64,000 nucleotides of DNA from Sphingorhabdus contaminans (GTDB taxonomy: Bacteria > Pseudomonadota > Alphaproteobacteria > Sphingomonadales > Sphingomonadaceae), in the NCBI RefSeq assembly GCF_007280415.1, contig NZ_VKKU01000001.1:1116001-1180000 (forward strand), given 5' to 3'. The position numbers and the translations under genes are program-made. The notes below the pieces were generated by a model. That model made no database searches. It worked only from the letters and a program-made list of their open reading frames with translations, and was not told the DNA's origin. Shown here in pieces: positions 20,670 to 27,812 of this stretch (positions within the stretch are counted from its first letter, which is position 1; every line of letters begins with the position of its first letter).

Positions 20670-21268
20670 TCTGCTTTTCCGGTCAACCAATAGCCGGAAC
20701 CCGCTGCCTGCCAGTTTTTGACGGCTTCAATGGGTGCCACGAGCATCAATATATTCAATGTCAGATTGTCCCGGATCATCCATCCGGTGAAGACTTCGAA
20801 TATCAACGCGAGTGCTAACGTCGCTTTCCAGGGCAAGCGTGATGCCAAGAAAAAGCCCAATATCATCCAGACCATGTCGAACATGCTATTGATGATACTG
20901 TCGCCTGAATAGCCGTAGGAAATAGTCACTTCGCGATATCGATCGATAATCACCGGCGAGTTTTCCAGTATTTCCCAAGCCCCTTCGACGAAGATTGCCG
21001 CGCATAAGGAAAGTCCCAGCGGCCATCGGCGCAGGACCAGACGCCCGAGACCGAAAAATATGAAACCGTGAATGATATGGCTCGGAGTATACCAATCCGC
21101 GATATGCTGGCTGTTTTCAGACGATTGGACAATTCCATGCCATAATTTTATCTTGCCACATGCACAGATCGCAGGACGATCCATCGCGAAGAGAATAGCG
21201 ACCAAAAGTGCAAGAAGCAGCAGAGCGATCAGGACGCTGAACTTACTTACCCGCAATGGCCAATCCAT
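20666..21268 (-). CDS. DUF2585 membrane protein
   Basis: 200 residues with about five hydrophobic segments; conserved-looking WYTPSHIIHGFIFFG, FVEGAWEILENSP and SGDSIINSMFD motifs match DUF2585, a family of unknown function found in alphaproteobacteria. The His, Glu and Asp residues inside the helices suggest a membrane-embedded enzyme or metal site (inference). The start at 21268 (MDWPLRVSK) is chosen because the upstream extension overlaps gmk. Confidence 0.82.
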   Translation of the reverse strand: MDWPLRVSKFSVLIALLLLALLVAILFAMDRPAICACGKIKLWHGIVQSSENSQHIADWYTPSHIIHGFIFFGLGRLVLRRWPLGLSLCAAIFVEGAWEILENSPVIIDRYREVTISYGYSGDSIINSMFDMVWMILGFFLASRLPWKATLALALIFEVFTGWMIRDNLTLNILMLVAPIEAVKNWQAAGSGYWLTGKAD

Positions 21269-21316
21269 CTCAGCTTCCCCCTTGACGCATGCCTCTTCTT
21301 TCGCGCAGTAGCGGCT

Positions 21317-21970
21317 ATGGCCGATAGCAACAACCACAAGCCGCATGAACTCGAACGCAGGGGTCTGCTTTTTGTGCTTTCCTCGCCTTCGGGTGCCGGG
21401 AAATCCACATTGTCCCGCATGCTTCTGGAGGCAGATGAGAAGATTGCGCTGTCGGTATCTTATACCACACGTCCGCCACGTCCCGGCGAAGTGGATGGCG
21501 TTCATTATCACTTTACCGATGTGCCCACCTTTAAAAAAATGGCTGCTGACGGTGAATTTCTGGAATGGGCGCATGTGTTCGGTCATCGCTACGGCACACC
21601 CAAAGCGCCGGTTGAAGAGAAGCTGGCGGCCGGTTGCGATGTTCTGTTCGACATTGACTGGCAAGGCGCACAGCAATTGTATCAGGAAGCCGGTCCCGAT
21701 GTGGTTCGGGTATTCATCCTGCCGCCGTCAATCGAAGAATTGGAACGCCGCTTACACACGCGGGCGCAAGATAGCGAAGAAGTCATCGCCGATCGCATGA
21801 GCCGCGCGAAGTCGGAGATTGGCCATTGGGACGGATATGACTACGTCCTGATCAACGACGATATCAAAACCTGCTTTGACAAGGTCCGTCAGATACTGGC
21901 CGCAGAGCGCATGAAAAGACGACGGCAAAAGGGATTGATCGGCTTCGTTCGCGACCTCGCTGCGACATAA
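21317..21970 (+). CDS. gmk: Guanylate kinase
   Basis: 217 residues, converting GMP and ATP to GDP and ADP. The P-loop SSPSGAGKST is near residue 19, followed by SYTTRPPRPGEVDGVHYHF of the GMP site. Normal length. Divergent from DUF2585 and convergent with the DUF3429 gene. rpoZ, which often follows gmk, is absent here. Confidence 0.97.
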   Translation: MADSNNHKPHELERRGLLFVLSSPSGAGKSTLSRMLLEADEKIALSVSYTTRPPRPGEVDGVHYHFTDVPTFKKMAADGEFLEWAHVFGHRYGTPKAPVEEKLAAGCDVLFDIDWQGAQQLYQEAGPDVVRVFILPPSIEELERRLHTRAQDSEEVIADRMSRAKSEIGHWDGYDYVLINDDIKTCFDKVRQILAAERMKRRRQKGLIGFVRDLAAT

Positions 21971-21973
21971 GCC

Positions 21974-22450
21974 TCAGGCCATAACGGCGAGTAACAGAGT
22001 CAAACCACCCAATCCCAGAGAAAGATGCCAACGCAACTTCATCCAACCTGCGGGCAAGTGGCAACAGTGTTGCAGCCAGCGATCGGCCAGCGGCGAGGCG
22101 ATAAGGAAAATCCCAATCCATGCCAATGATGGACCGGGCCATTCCCATCCCCATATCCAGGGCAGATAAGTTGCAAACGCAATAAGACTGGGCGCCACGG
22201 CAAGAATGAAAATGGGTCCGGCCGCTGCATCTGTTTTTCGGGCGGTCATGCCAAAGCCCCACCAAATTCCGCCGAGAAAACTGAAAATAAGTGCGGCATA
22301 GCCATATGCCGCCGCAAGGCCGGTCCAGCGATATTCACTGTCTGTAAAAACCAGAATGGCGGCCAATATCTGCGGCAGAAGTCCAGAATATCCAGCAATG
22401 AGCGCAGTCTGTGGCAAATTGGATGAGCTCGTGGTCGAAATGTTGTTCAT
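21974..22450 (-). CDS. DUF3429 membrane protein
   Basis: 158 residues with about five transmembrane helices; the start region with QTALIAGYSGLLPQ and the SFLGGIWWGFGM motif match DUF3429, of unknown function. It converges on gmk with a three-base gap, and is separated by 48 bases from the end of the ATP12 operon upstream of it, so it may be read from that operon or its own promoter. Confidence 0.82.
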   Translation of the reverse strand: MNNISTTSSSNLPQTALIAGYSGLLPQILAAILVFTDSEYRWTGLAAAYGYAALIFSFLGGIWWGFGMTARKTDAAAGPIFILAVAPSLIAFATYLPWIWGWEWPGPSLAWIGIFLIASPLADRWLQHCCHLPAGWMKLRWHLSLGLGGLTLLLAVMA

Positions 22451-22498
22451 GGCGGCGATTTAGCCAGATATGAAAGCTTGAGCGACCTAGGCTTTCAC

Positions 22499-23200
22499 CT
22501 ATGTTTTTGGTCCGAGAAGGTCCAGAAAACGCACCGCCTGCATAAAATCACTTTCACGGTCGCTTCGGTTTTTCTGTGCCCAGTAATCGGCGCCCCACAA
22601 CTCTTCTTGCCACAATTCATCAAGGCAGGCCGCATTCCATATTTCTTTGGCAGTCCCCACATTTTCAACCACCGCAAGAGTGGCAATGAGCGAACCAGAA
22701 AGATGCGCGAGTTTTGCCATTGCGGCGAGCTCGAATGTCCCGCGCGCAGCCACGACAGCGCGTAACTTTTCAAGCGTCGCCTCGGGTTGGGGTTTGTGAA
22801 TTATGCCTTCGACCACGACAAAGCTGACATCATAACGCCGACGCGCCCAATCCAGCCAAGGGTCCCAGATTTCGGACTGTCTTTCTGCAAGCGCTTCGCC
22901 TTGTGCCGCACGATAGCACATCAAATCTGTCTCGCCATATGCTGCTATGGCTGCGGCAAACGCGTCTCGATCCGGAGCAACGCGATCAATTGCCGCATTT
23001 GCAAAGCCGGTCATTGGCATTTGTGTGGGGTCAATATCTTTTTCGACAGACTCCCATTCTACCACCACAGCATCGGCCAACCGCTGTGTAGGCAGCGCCA
23101 GTTCGTTGCGGGTCGGGGTTTTAACCGCTCTCCTGTCGAGCCGAATGGCATAGCCATATGTGCCCTGTTCAAGCGTTACTTCTTTCCAAAATCGCTTCAT
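22499..23200 (-). CDS. ATP12 family F1-ATPase assembly chaperone
   Basis: 233 residues. ATP12 binds the F1 alpha subunit during ATP synthase assembly in mitochondria, and homologues occur in alphaproteobacteria. The N-terminal MKRFWKEVTLEQG...YAIRLDRRAVKTPTR region and the WDPWLDWARRRY segment are characteristic. The start at 23200 overlaps the previous stop (ATGA); an earlier in-frame Met would overlap further. Last gene of the crcB operon. Confidence 0.9.
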   Translation of the reverse strand: MKRFWKEVTLEQGTYGYAIRLDRRAVKTPTRNELALPTQRLADAVVVEWESVEKDIDPTQMPMTGFANAAIDRVAPDRDAFAAAIAAYGETDLMCYRAAQGEALAERQSEIWDPWLDWARRRYDVSFVVVEGIIHKPQPEATLEKLRAVVAARGTFELAAMAKLAHLSGSLIATLAVVENVGTAKEIWNAACLDELWQEELWGADYWAQKNRSDRESDFMQAVRFLDLLGPKT

Positions 23201-23421
23201 AACTTTGGCGTGCTCTTCCATCGCTTTGACAGAAATACCGGCACCAGCAGAAAATCGACCATACCGACGAGAAACAACAGATATCCGGCCGCCTTCGGGA
23301 GGCCAAATACGCCGCGCGCAATAACCGCCAGACCAATAACCAACATCACCGCACCAGTGATGCGGCAGATGTTTATGACCAGAAAGCGGTATTGTGCTTT
23401 TGTTTCGTCTTCAGGTGTCAT
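23197..23421 (-). CDS. Small membrane protein (two helices)
   Basis: 74 residues. A short polar N-terminus is followed by two hydrophobic segments (about 16-36 and 43-64). The family is not recognised. It overlaps the HAD gene upstream and the ATP12 gene downstream by ATGA in each case, so its reality is well supported by the operon structure. Confidence 0.78.
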   Translation of the reverse strand: MTPEDETKAQYRFLVINICRITGAVMLVIGLAVIARGVFGLPKAAGYLLFLVGMVDFLLVPVFLSKRWKSTPKL

Positions 23422-24086
23422 GCGAAATCTCCCAGTAGGGCGGCAAGTTCATCCATGGATTCGGCGATGGCATCGGCACCTGCAGCGCGCAATTCGTCTA
23501 CAGGGTGATATCCCCAATTTACACCGATCGTGCGTGTACCGGCGGCCCGGCCCATATGAATATCATAAACTGTATCGCCAATAACGACGGCTTGCCCTGC
23601 TTCTACACCTGTGTCTGCCAATGCTTGATACACCATAGACGGATGAGGCTTTGAAGGATGGCGGTCTGCAGTCTGCAAAGTAACAAACAGCCCCTTTATA
23701 GCATGATGATTCAGGCAGCGTTCGAGCCCACGATCGGATTTTCCTGTCGCAACGCCCAATAACCAGCCGCTTTCATCCATCGATGCCAAAAGCGCGGCCA
23801 TGCCATCATAAAGCGGCTCATGCTCCAAACCGTTGTTTCGCAAAATGAGATAGGATGCCCGGTAACGATCGGCCATTTCGGAATGCAGCAACGCATCGGA
23901 ATCGGGCAGTAATACCCGCATGATTTCAACCAGGCTGAGACCAACAATTCGGCGGATGGCATGCCGCGAAGGTGGCACCATTCCCGCTTCCTGAAAGGCA
24001 TGCTCCATTGCGAGGCAAATGTTAGCCTGACTATCGACCAATGTCCCATCACAGTCGAAAATCGCTAGCTTTCCTGTCACTGTCAC
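23418..24086 (-). CDS. HAD-family phosphatase (phosphoglycolate phosphatase-like)
   Basis: 222 residues with haloacid dehalogenase motif I FDCDGTLVDS (residues 9-18), a helical cap, motif II in ATGKSD, and motif IV in VIGDTVYDIHMG. It should dephosphorylate a small metabolite; 2-phosphoglycolate is a guess from family. GTG start. It lies one base after the pseudouridine synthase stop and overlaps the 74-residue gene. Confidence 0.88.
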   Translation of the reverse strand: MTVTGKLAIFDCDGTLVDSQANICLAMEHAFQEAGMVPPSRHAIRRIVGLSLVEIMRVLLPDSDALLHSEMADRYRASYLILRNNGLEHEPLYDGMAALLASMDESGWLLGVATGKSDRGLERCLNHHAIKGLFVTLQTADRHPSKPHPSMVYQALADTGVEAGQAVVIGDTVYDIHMGRAAGTRTIGVNWGYHPVDELRAAGADAIAESMDELAALLGDFA

Positions 24087-24087
24087 G

Positions 24088-25302
24088 TCACTTCTTTACC
24101 ATCGGCTTTTTGCGGACAGCCTTTTTGATGACGGGCTTCTTCAACGCGATTTTCTTTGCCGTCGCCAACTGGCTACGCTTTTTGTCCTTTGGCTTTTCCG
24201 ATACTGTCCCGCGAGAACGACGTTCTCCCTTCCGTTCTTTCCGCGCGGATTTCGCAATATTTGCTGCGAGACGTTTTTTCCCTTCCGCCGTCTCTGAAAA
24301 TTTTGGCGCATCAAGGACGAGCGCGTCGCCTAGCTCGATGTCAAACCCCAGGTCGGCAAAACTGTCCTGCATGTGCGGCGGCAAATCGGCACGTACGTCA
24401 ATCTGATGCCCCTGCGGATGATCAATTCGCAAACGGCGCGCGTGCAAATGCATTTTACGGCTGATGGTCCCGGTTAGAAAAGCATCCTTCCCGCCATATT
24501 TACCGTCGCCAACGATCGGATGCCCGATGGCCGCCATATGCACGCGCAACTGGTGCGTCCGTCCGGTATAAGGTTGCAATTCCACCCACGCGCATGTGTT
24601 GCCCGCTCTTTCGACGATACGGTAACGGGTACGGGCGGACTGACCATTTTGTTCATCGACATGCATCTTCTCGCCGCCGCTGCCCGGCTGTTTGCCAATC
24701 GGCAGGTCAATAAATCCATCCGCGATATCCGGGACGCCAACAACCAGAGCCCAATAGACCTTGCGTGCCGTGCGCGACGAAAACGCTTTCGAGAAATGCC
24801 CCGCCGACCGCGACGTCCGTGCCAGTAACAATGCCCCTGACGTATCCTTATCCAGTCGATGGACAAGCTTTGGTCGGCTATCCAGCTCGAAAAACAAGGC
24901 ATCCAATAAACCGTCAACGTGGTTTTCAGTCTTTGTTCCGCCCTGTGTCGCCAATCCTGCCGGCTTGTTTATGACGAGCGCGGCATCGTCCTTATGGATG
25001 ACCATGGATAGCGCGAATTCCATTTCATCTTCGGTAAGCTCCCGGCGTCTGCGGACTGGCCGCGCATTTGCCGCAGCTGTTGGGTCCGCTGGCGGGACGC
25101 GGATCGCCTGCCCTGCCGTTAACCGGTCACCGGGCGTTGCACGCTTGCCGTCCACCCGCAACTGCCCAGTGCGTGACCAACGTGACACGACGTTGAAAGA
25201 CGCGTCAGGCAGATGCCTCTTGAACCAGCGGTCCAGCCGGATGCCATCATCGTCGGGTTCAACGACAAACTGCCGTATCCCTTTCTCGTCGTTTTTGCTC
25301 AT
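24088..25302 (-). CDS. RluC/RluD-family pseudouridine synthase with basic tail
   Basis: 404 residues. An S4 RNA-binding domain (about 20-75) precedes the catalytic domain with HRLDKDTSGALLLART and the GRTHQLRVHM motif. It modifies uridines in 23S rRNA. The last ~75 residues are a Lys/Arg-rich extension (repeated KK and KKP) absent from E. coli RluC/RluD; it may add RNA or ribosome affinity. Start 25302 overlaps the crcB stop (ATGA). Confidence 0.9.
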   Translation of the reverse strand: MSKNDEKGIRQFVVEPDDDGIRLDRWFKRHLPDASFNVVSRWSRTGQLRVDGKRATPGDRLTAGQAIRVPPADPTAAANARPVRRRRELTEDEMEFALSMVIHKDDAALVINKPAGLATQGGTKTENHVDGLLDALFFELDSRPKLVHRLDKDTSGALLLARTSRSAGHFSKAFSSRTARKVYWALVVGVPDIADGFIDLPIGKQPGSGGEKMHVDEQNGQSARTRYRIVERAGNTCAWVELQPYTGRTHQLRVHMAAIGHPIVGDGKYGGKDAFLTGTISRKMHLHARRLRIDHPQGHQIDVRADLPPHMQDSFADLGFDIELGDALVLDAPKFSETAEGKKRLAANIAKSARKERKGERRSRGTVSEKPKDKKRSQLATAKKIALKKPVIKKAVRKKPMVKK

Positions 25303-25676
25303 GCCCAAAATGCCTTTGCTGCCGTCATTCCGGCAAATAACGCCGCCAATGCAAGAAGCACCGACGCCACCGCATATCCTGCAGCCAATCCCGTATGGCC
25401 CTGTTCAATCATCCGAGCCATTTCCAGGCTGAACGCACTGAATGTCGTAAACCCGCCCAGCACCCCGACGCCCACAAACAGGCGTAAAGGTTCAGCCGAA
25501 CTATCACCCCGAAAGACCCATGCCGCCAATATTCCCATGGCCAGACCGCCTAATATGTTGGCGACAAATGTCGACCATGGCCAACCTTGCCCCGAATAAG
25601 GCAATGCCTGTGACAGCCCAAAGCGCAACCCCGCCCCGATGGCGCCGCCCGACATGACAAGAAGGATGGAATACAT
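25299..25676 (-). CDS. crcB: Fluoride channel CrcB/Fluc
   Basis: 125 residues with four hydrophobic helices, a dual-topology fluoride exporter. GGAIGAGLRFGLS, the conserved GFTTFSAFSLE segment (with the phenylalanine track) and the WPWSTFVANILGG Asn-containing helix are typical. First gene of the overlapped operon down to ATP12. I saw no fluoride riboswitch consensus in the ~115 bases upstream. Confidence 0.95.
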   Translation of the reverse strand: MYSILLVMSGGAIGAGLRFGLSQALPYSGQGWPWSTFVANILGGLAMGILAAWVFRGDSSAEPLRLFVGVGVLGGFTTFSAFSLEMARMIEQGHTGLAAGYAVASVLLALAALFAGMTAAKAFWA

Positions 25677-25737
25677 CCCGCCGCCTTAGCGGGCGAAGGC
25701 CAATAAGGGAAGCGGGACAGACGCGGCGGGAATTTGG

Positions 25738-25769
25738 GTAAAAAATAGGGCGGCACCTCTGCCGCCCCA
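25738..25769 (-). terminator. Intrinsic terminator after the lipoprotein gene
   Basis: On the minus strand GGGCGGCA and TGCCGCCC pair across a GAGG loop and are followed by TATTTTTT. It lies 25 bases after the stop of the 25794 gene and insulates the crcB operon. Confidence 0.85.
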
Positions 25770-25793
25770 GGCGCTTCGGTCTGAAAATTCTTT

Positions 25794-26591
25794 TCAGCGG
25801 CCGTTATTGGCCACAATATCTACCGCCGTGCCGCCACCGGATGCCTTGTTAAAGGTGATGAAATAAGCGCCGCCATCATTGTCGCGGGTACCACCCAGCA
25901 CATGTTCGCCTGCACGGATCTGATGCTCGGCATTGTAGCCCGATTTCCGTGCGCGGGTGTAATAATAGTCGATGACATTTTGCATTGCTGCGGATGTTAC
26001 AAACGAGACCACTCGGATATCGCAAATGCCACCATCAACACCACCAGCCTCTTTTACGCGACCGCGCGGATAAACCGGAAATTCCGGAGGCATACGATTT
26101 GCCCAACCGGCACCATATTGCAGCTTTGCATCGCAGGTGCCTTTGCCACGAGTGACGCCTTGGTCTGCAGCAAGTCCGCCTAATGTAGCGGCGCGACGAT
26201 CACCGCAATCGGTGCATTCCTCGGCAGCCACAACGGTCGCCTTCGGAGCCCGCATCAATTTAGCGCTATCGAGCGTTTCAATCGATGCGTCACCATTGTA
26301 ACCGCCATTTGCAGGTGCAGCACCCCCGAGCGGCTTGTCCGACCCTTTGACGCTGTTGACATTGGCATTGTCAGTTAGGTCAGGGTCGACGAGAATTCGG
26401 TCGTTCAAAGCCGCGTTGGCTTCAGGGTCGCTGCCCTTTCCAACAAGCTTGTTATCCAGATCCGCAACCGCAACATCATTCGCATTTTCATTGCTGCAGG
26501 CAGCTAATGGCAAAGCAAGCGCCATTCCCAGCAAAAGCGGGAATGTGAGGCGTGGAAAAGCACGTTTTATGCGGAATCCTGATTTCTTCAT
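25794..26591 (-). CDS. Predicted lipoprotein, function unknown
   Basis: 265 residues; the signal sequence ends in LAAC with C32 as the lipidation site. A low-complexity Asn/Asp/Gly/Ala linker (about 33-115) leads to a folded C-terminal domain with two Cys pairs (EECTDCG, and a later pair at GTC and ICD), possibly disulfides. I do not recognise a family. A terminator follows. The transcript is monocistronic; 191 bases separate it from the next gene upstream. Confidence 0.8.
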   Translation of the reverse strand: MKKSGFRIKRAFPRLTFPLLLGMALALPLAACSNENANDVAVADLDNKLVGKGSDPEANAALNDRILVDPDLTDNANVNSVKGSDKPLGGAAPANGGYNGDASIETLDSAKLMRAPKATVVAAEECTDCGDRRAATLGGLAADQGVTRGKGTCDAKLQYGAGWANRMPPEFPVYPRGRVKEAGGVDGGICDIRVVSFVTSAAMQNVIDYYYTRARKSGYNAEHQIRAGEHVLGGTRDNDGGAYFITFNKASGGGTAVDIVANNGR

Positions 26592-26782
26592 CCTGTAACG
26601 CTGCGTCCAGAATTCGGCAAAAGCTAGTCCGAAAGGTGGTTAACAGACGTACCGAGTCGCATTTACCCTACGCTTCTGGCCGCTTTGTGCCAGTGCGGGA
26701 CAGACGCGATGGAGAAGTTAACGCCGAACGCCATTGCGACGAGGTCACATGCATTAAAATTTCCAGATCAGGGCGGGTTAAT

Positions 26783-27316
26783 CTATTTGACCACACCGCG
26801 ATAGCTGATCGTCTTTTTTGCCCCGGCGGCGATAGGATCGACAAAGACCCAGCGTACATGTGTCACATCTTCAGGACCTGCGGCTCGCTCAACTTCAGCC
26901 GTGCCCGCTGCGTCTTTCGTTTTGACCTTTAGATTGGCCAGCTTTCCCCAAGTAAGGCCCCCATCCACGGATACGTCGGCCCAGCTTTCTGTCGCCGATG
27001 TGAAGCGTACAGGAGCGGGCATGGGATTAGTTGCGACAAAACCCGGCACGGGTTCCACTCCGGAATTCTGTACCTGCAACGTGAAAAGCACCTTGTCACC
27101 AGGCACTACAACAATATCATTCGGCGTGAACAATTTTACTATTTCGCGACCGTTCGGTCCCACTTCGACTCGTTCAATCTTTACATCACTTGTCAAAGAA
27201 ATAGGCGAACGAGCCAATTCCTGTGCTGCCAGTTGAACCGGGCTCATTACCACGCCGATTGAAATTGCCGTCAGAGATACAAATCGAAATACGGCTTTCA
27301 ACATCCTCTTATTCAT
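26783..27316 (-). CDS. Secreted DUF11-like beta-sandwich protein
   Basis: 177 residues with a signal peptide (about 1-31, ending QLAAQ) and a single immunoglobulin-like domain resembling the DUF11 conserved repeat: VVPGDKVLFTLQVQNSGVEPVPGFVATNPMP. Such domains are structural in envelope or surface proteins. Length is short for the family, with one repeat. A TAATC dyad lies 13 bases before the start. Weak certainty on role. Confidence 0.75.
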   Translation of the reverse strand: MNKRMLKAVFRFVSLTAISIGVVMSPVQLAAQELARSPISLTSDVKIERVEVGPNGREIVKLFTPNDIVVVPGDKVLFTLQVQNSGVEPVPGFVATNPMPAPVRFTSATESWADVSVDGGLTWGKLANLKVKTKDAAGTAEVERAAGPEDVTHVRWVFVDPIAAGAKKTISYRGVVK

Positions 27317-27328
27317 TGCTTTCCTGTC

Positions 27329-27344
27329 TTAATCGAATGATTAC
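27329..27344. promoter_or_regulatory. Short dyad TAATC-N4-GATTA
   Basis: TTAATCGAATGATTAC lies 13 bases upstream of the DUF11-like start. It differs from the nitroreductase and TetR-region dyads at few positions. It could be a weak site of the same regulator or chance. Confidence 0.3.
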
Positions 27345-27429
27345 CAACCGGGTCGTTCCCAGTGTATCTCGGTACAAGGGTGAATGGGTAGCAAAATCTG
27401 CATTTCTCTTATGTTAATCTGGTGCCCTC

Positions 27430-27705
27430 ATGTCAGCCACGCCATCGTTTCAAGATATTGTCGCTTTGATGAATTCTGACGGAGAACTGCGCTTACGCGT
27501 TATTCCGGGCGCCAAGGTTGAAAAGCTCGGCATCGAAAATGAAACCCTCAAAATCTGGATCCCCGCAGCACCGGAGGATGGCAAGGCAAACAAAGCTGTA
27601 ATTGCACTCCTCACCCAGAGGCTGAAACTCCCGAACAATGCCGCGACGATCATTTCAGGACAAACAAGCAGGGACAAACGGATAAAAATAACCTTGTCCG
27701 AATGA
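27430..27705 (+). CDS. DUF167 (YggU-like) protein
   Basis: 91 residues with the DUF167 pattern: RLRVIPGAKVEKLG, then KIWIPAAPEDGKANKAVIALL and VISGQTSRDKRIKI near the C-terminus. The fold is small alpha/beta and its function is unknown, though the gene is widespread. Divergent from the DUF11-like gene. The GTP- or RNA-binding role sometimes suggested is not shown here. Confidence 0.88.
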   Translation: MSATPSFQDIVALMNSDGELRLRVIPGAKVEKLGIENETLKIWIPAAPEDGKANKAVIALLTQRLKLPNNAATIISGQTSRDKRIKITLSE

Positions 27706-27812
27706 TTTTGTCCCCGAAAACCGCCATTTATTAGCGTTATGGTAACCAACCCGGTTTAGGGTGTATTTCTTATGAACCGGTTTCTTTTACCCTTGGCTGA
27801 TGTGGATTGACG

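Noticed and set aside
25677-25793. Fluoride riboswitch before crcB
   Set aside because: The region is mostly a terminator stem for the upstream gene and does not show the crcB motif by eye; a covariance search would be decisive.
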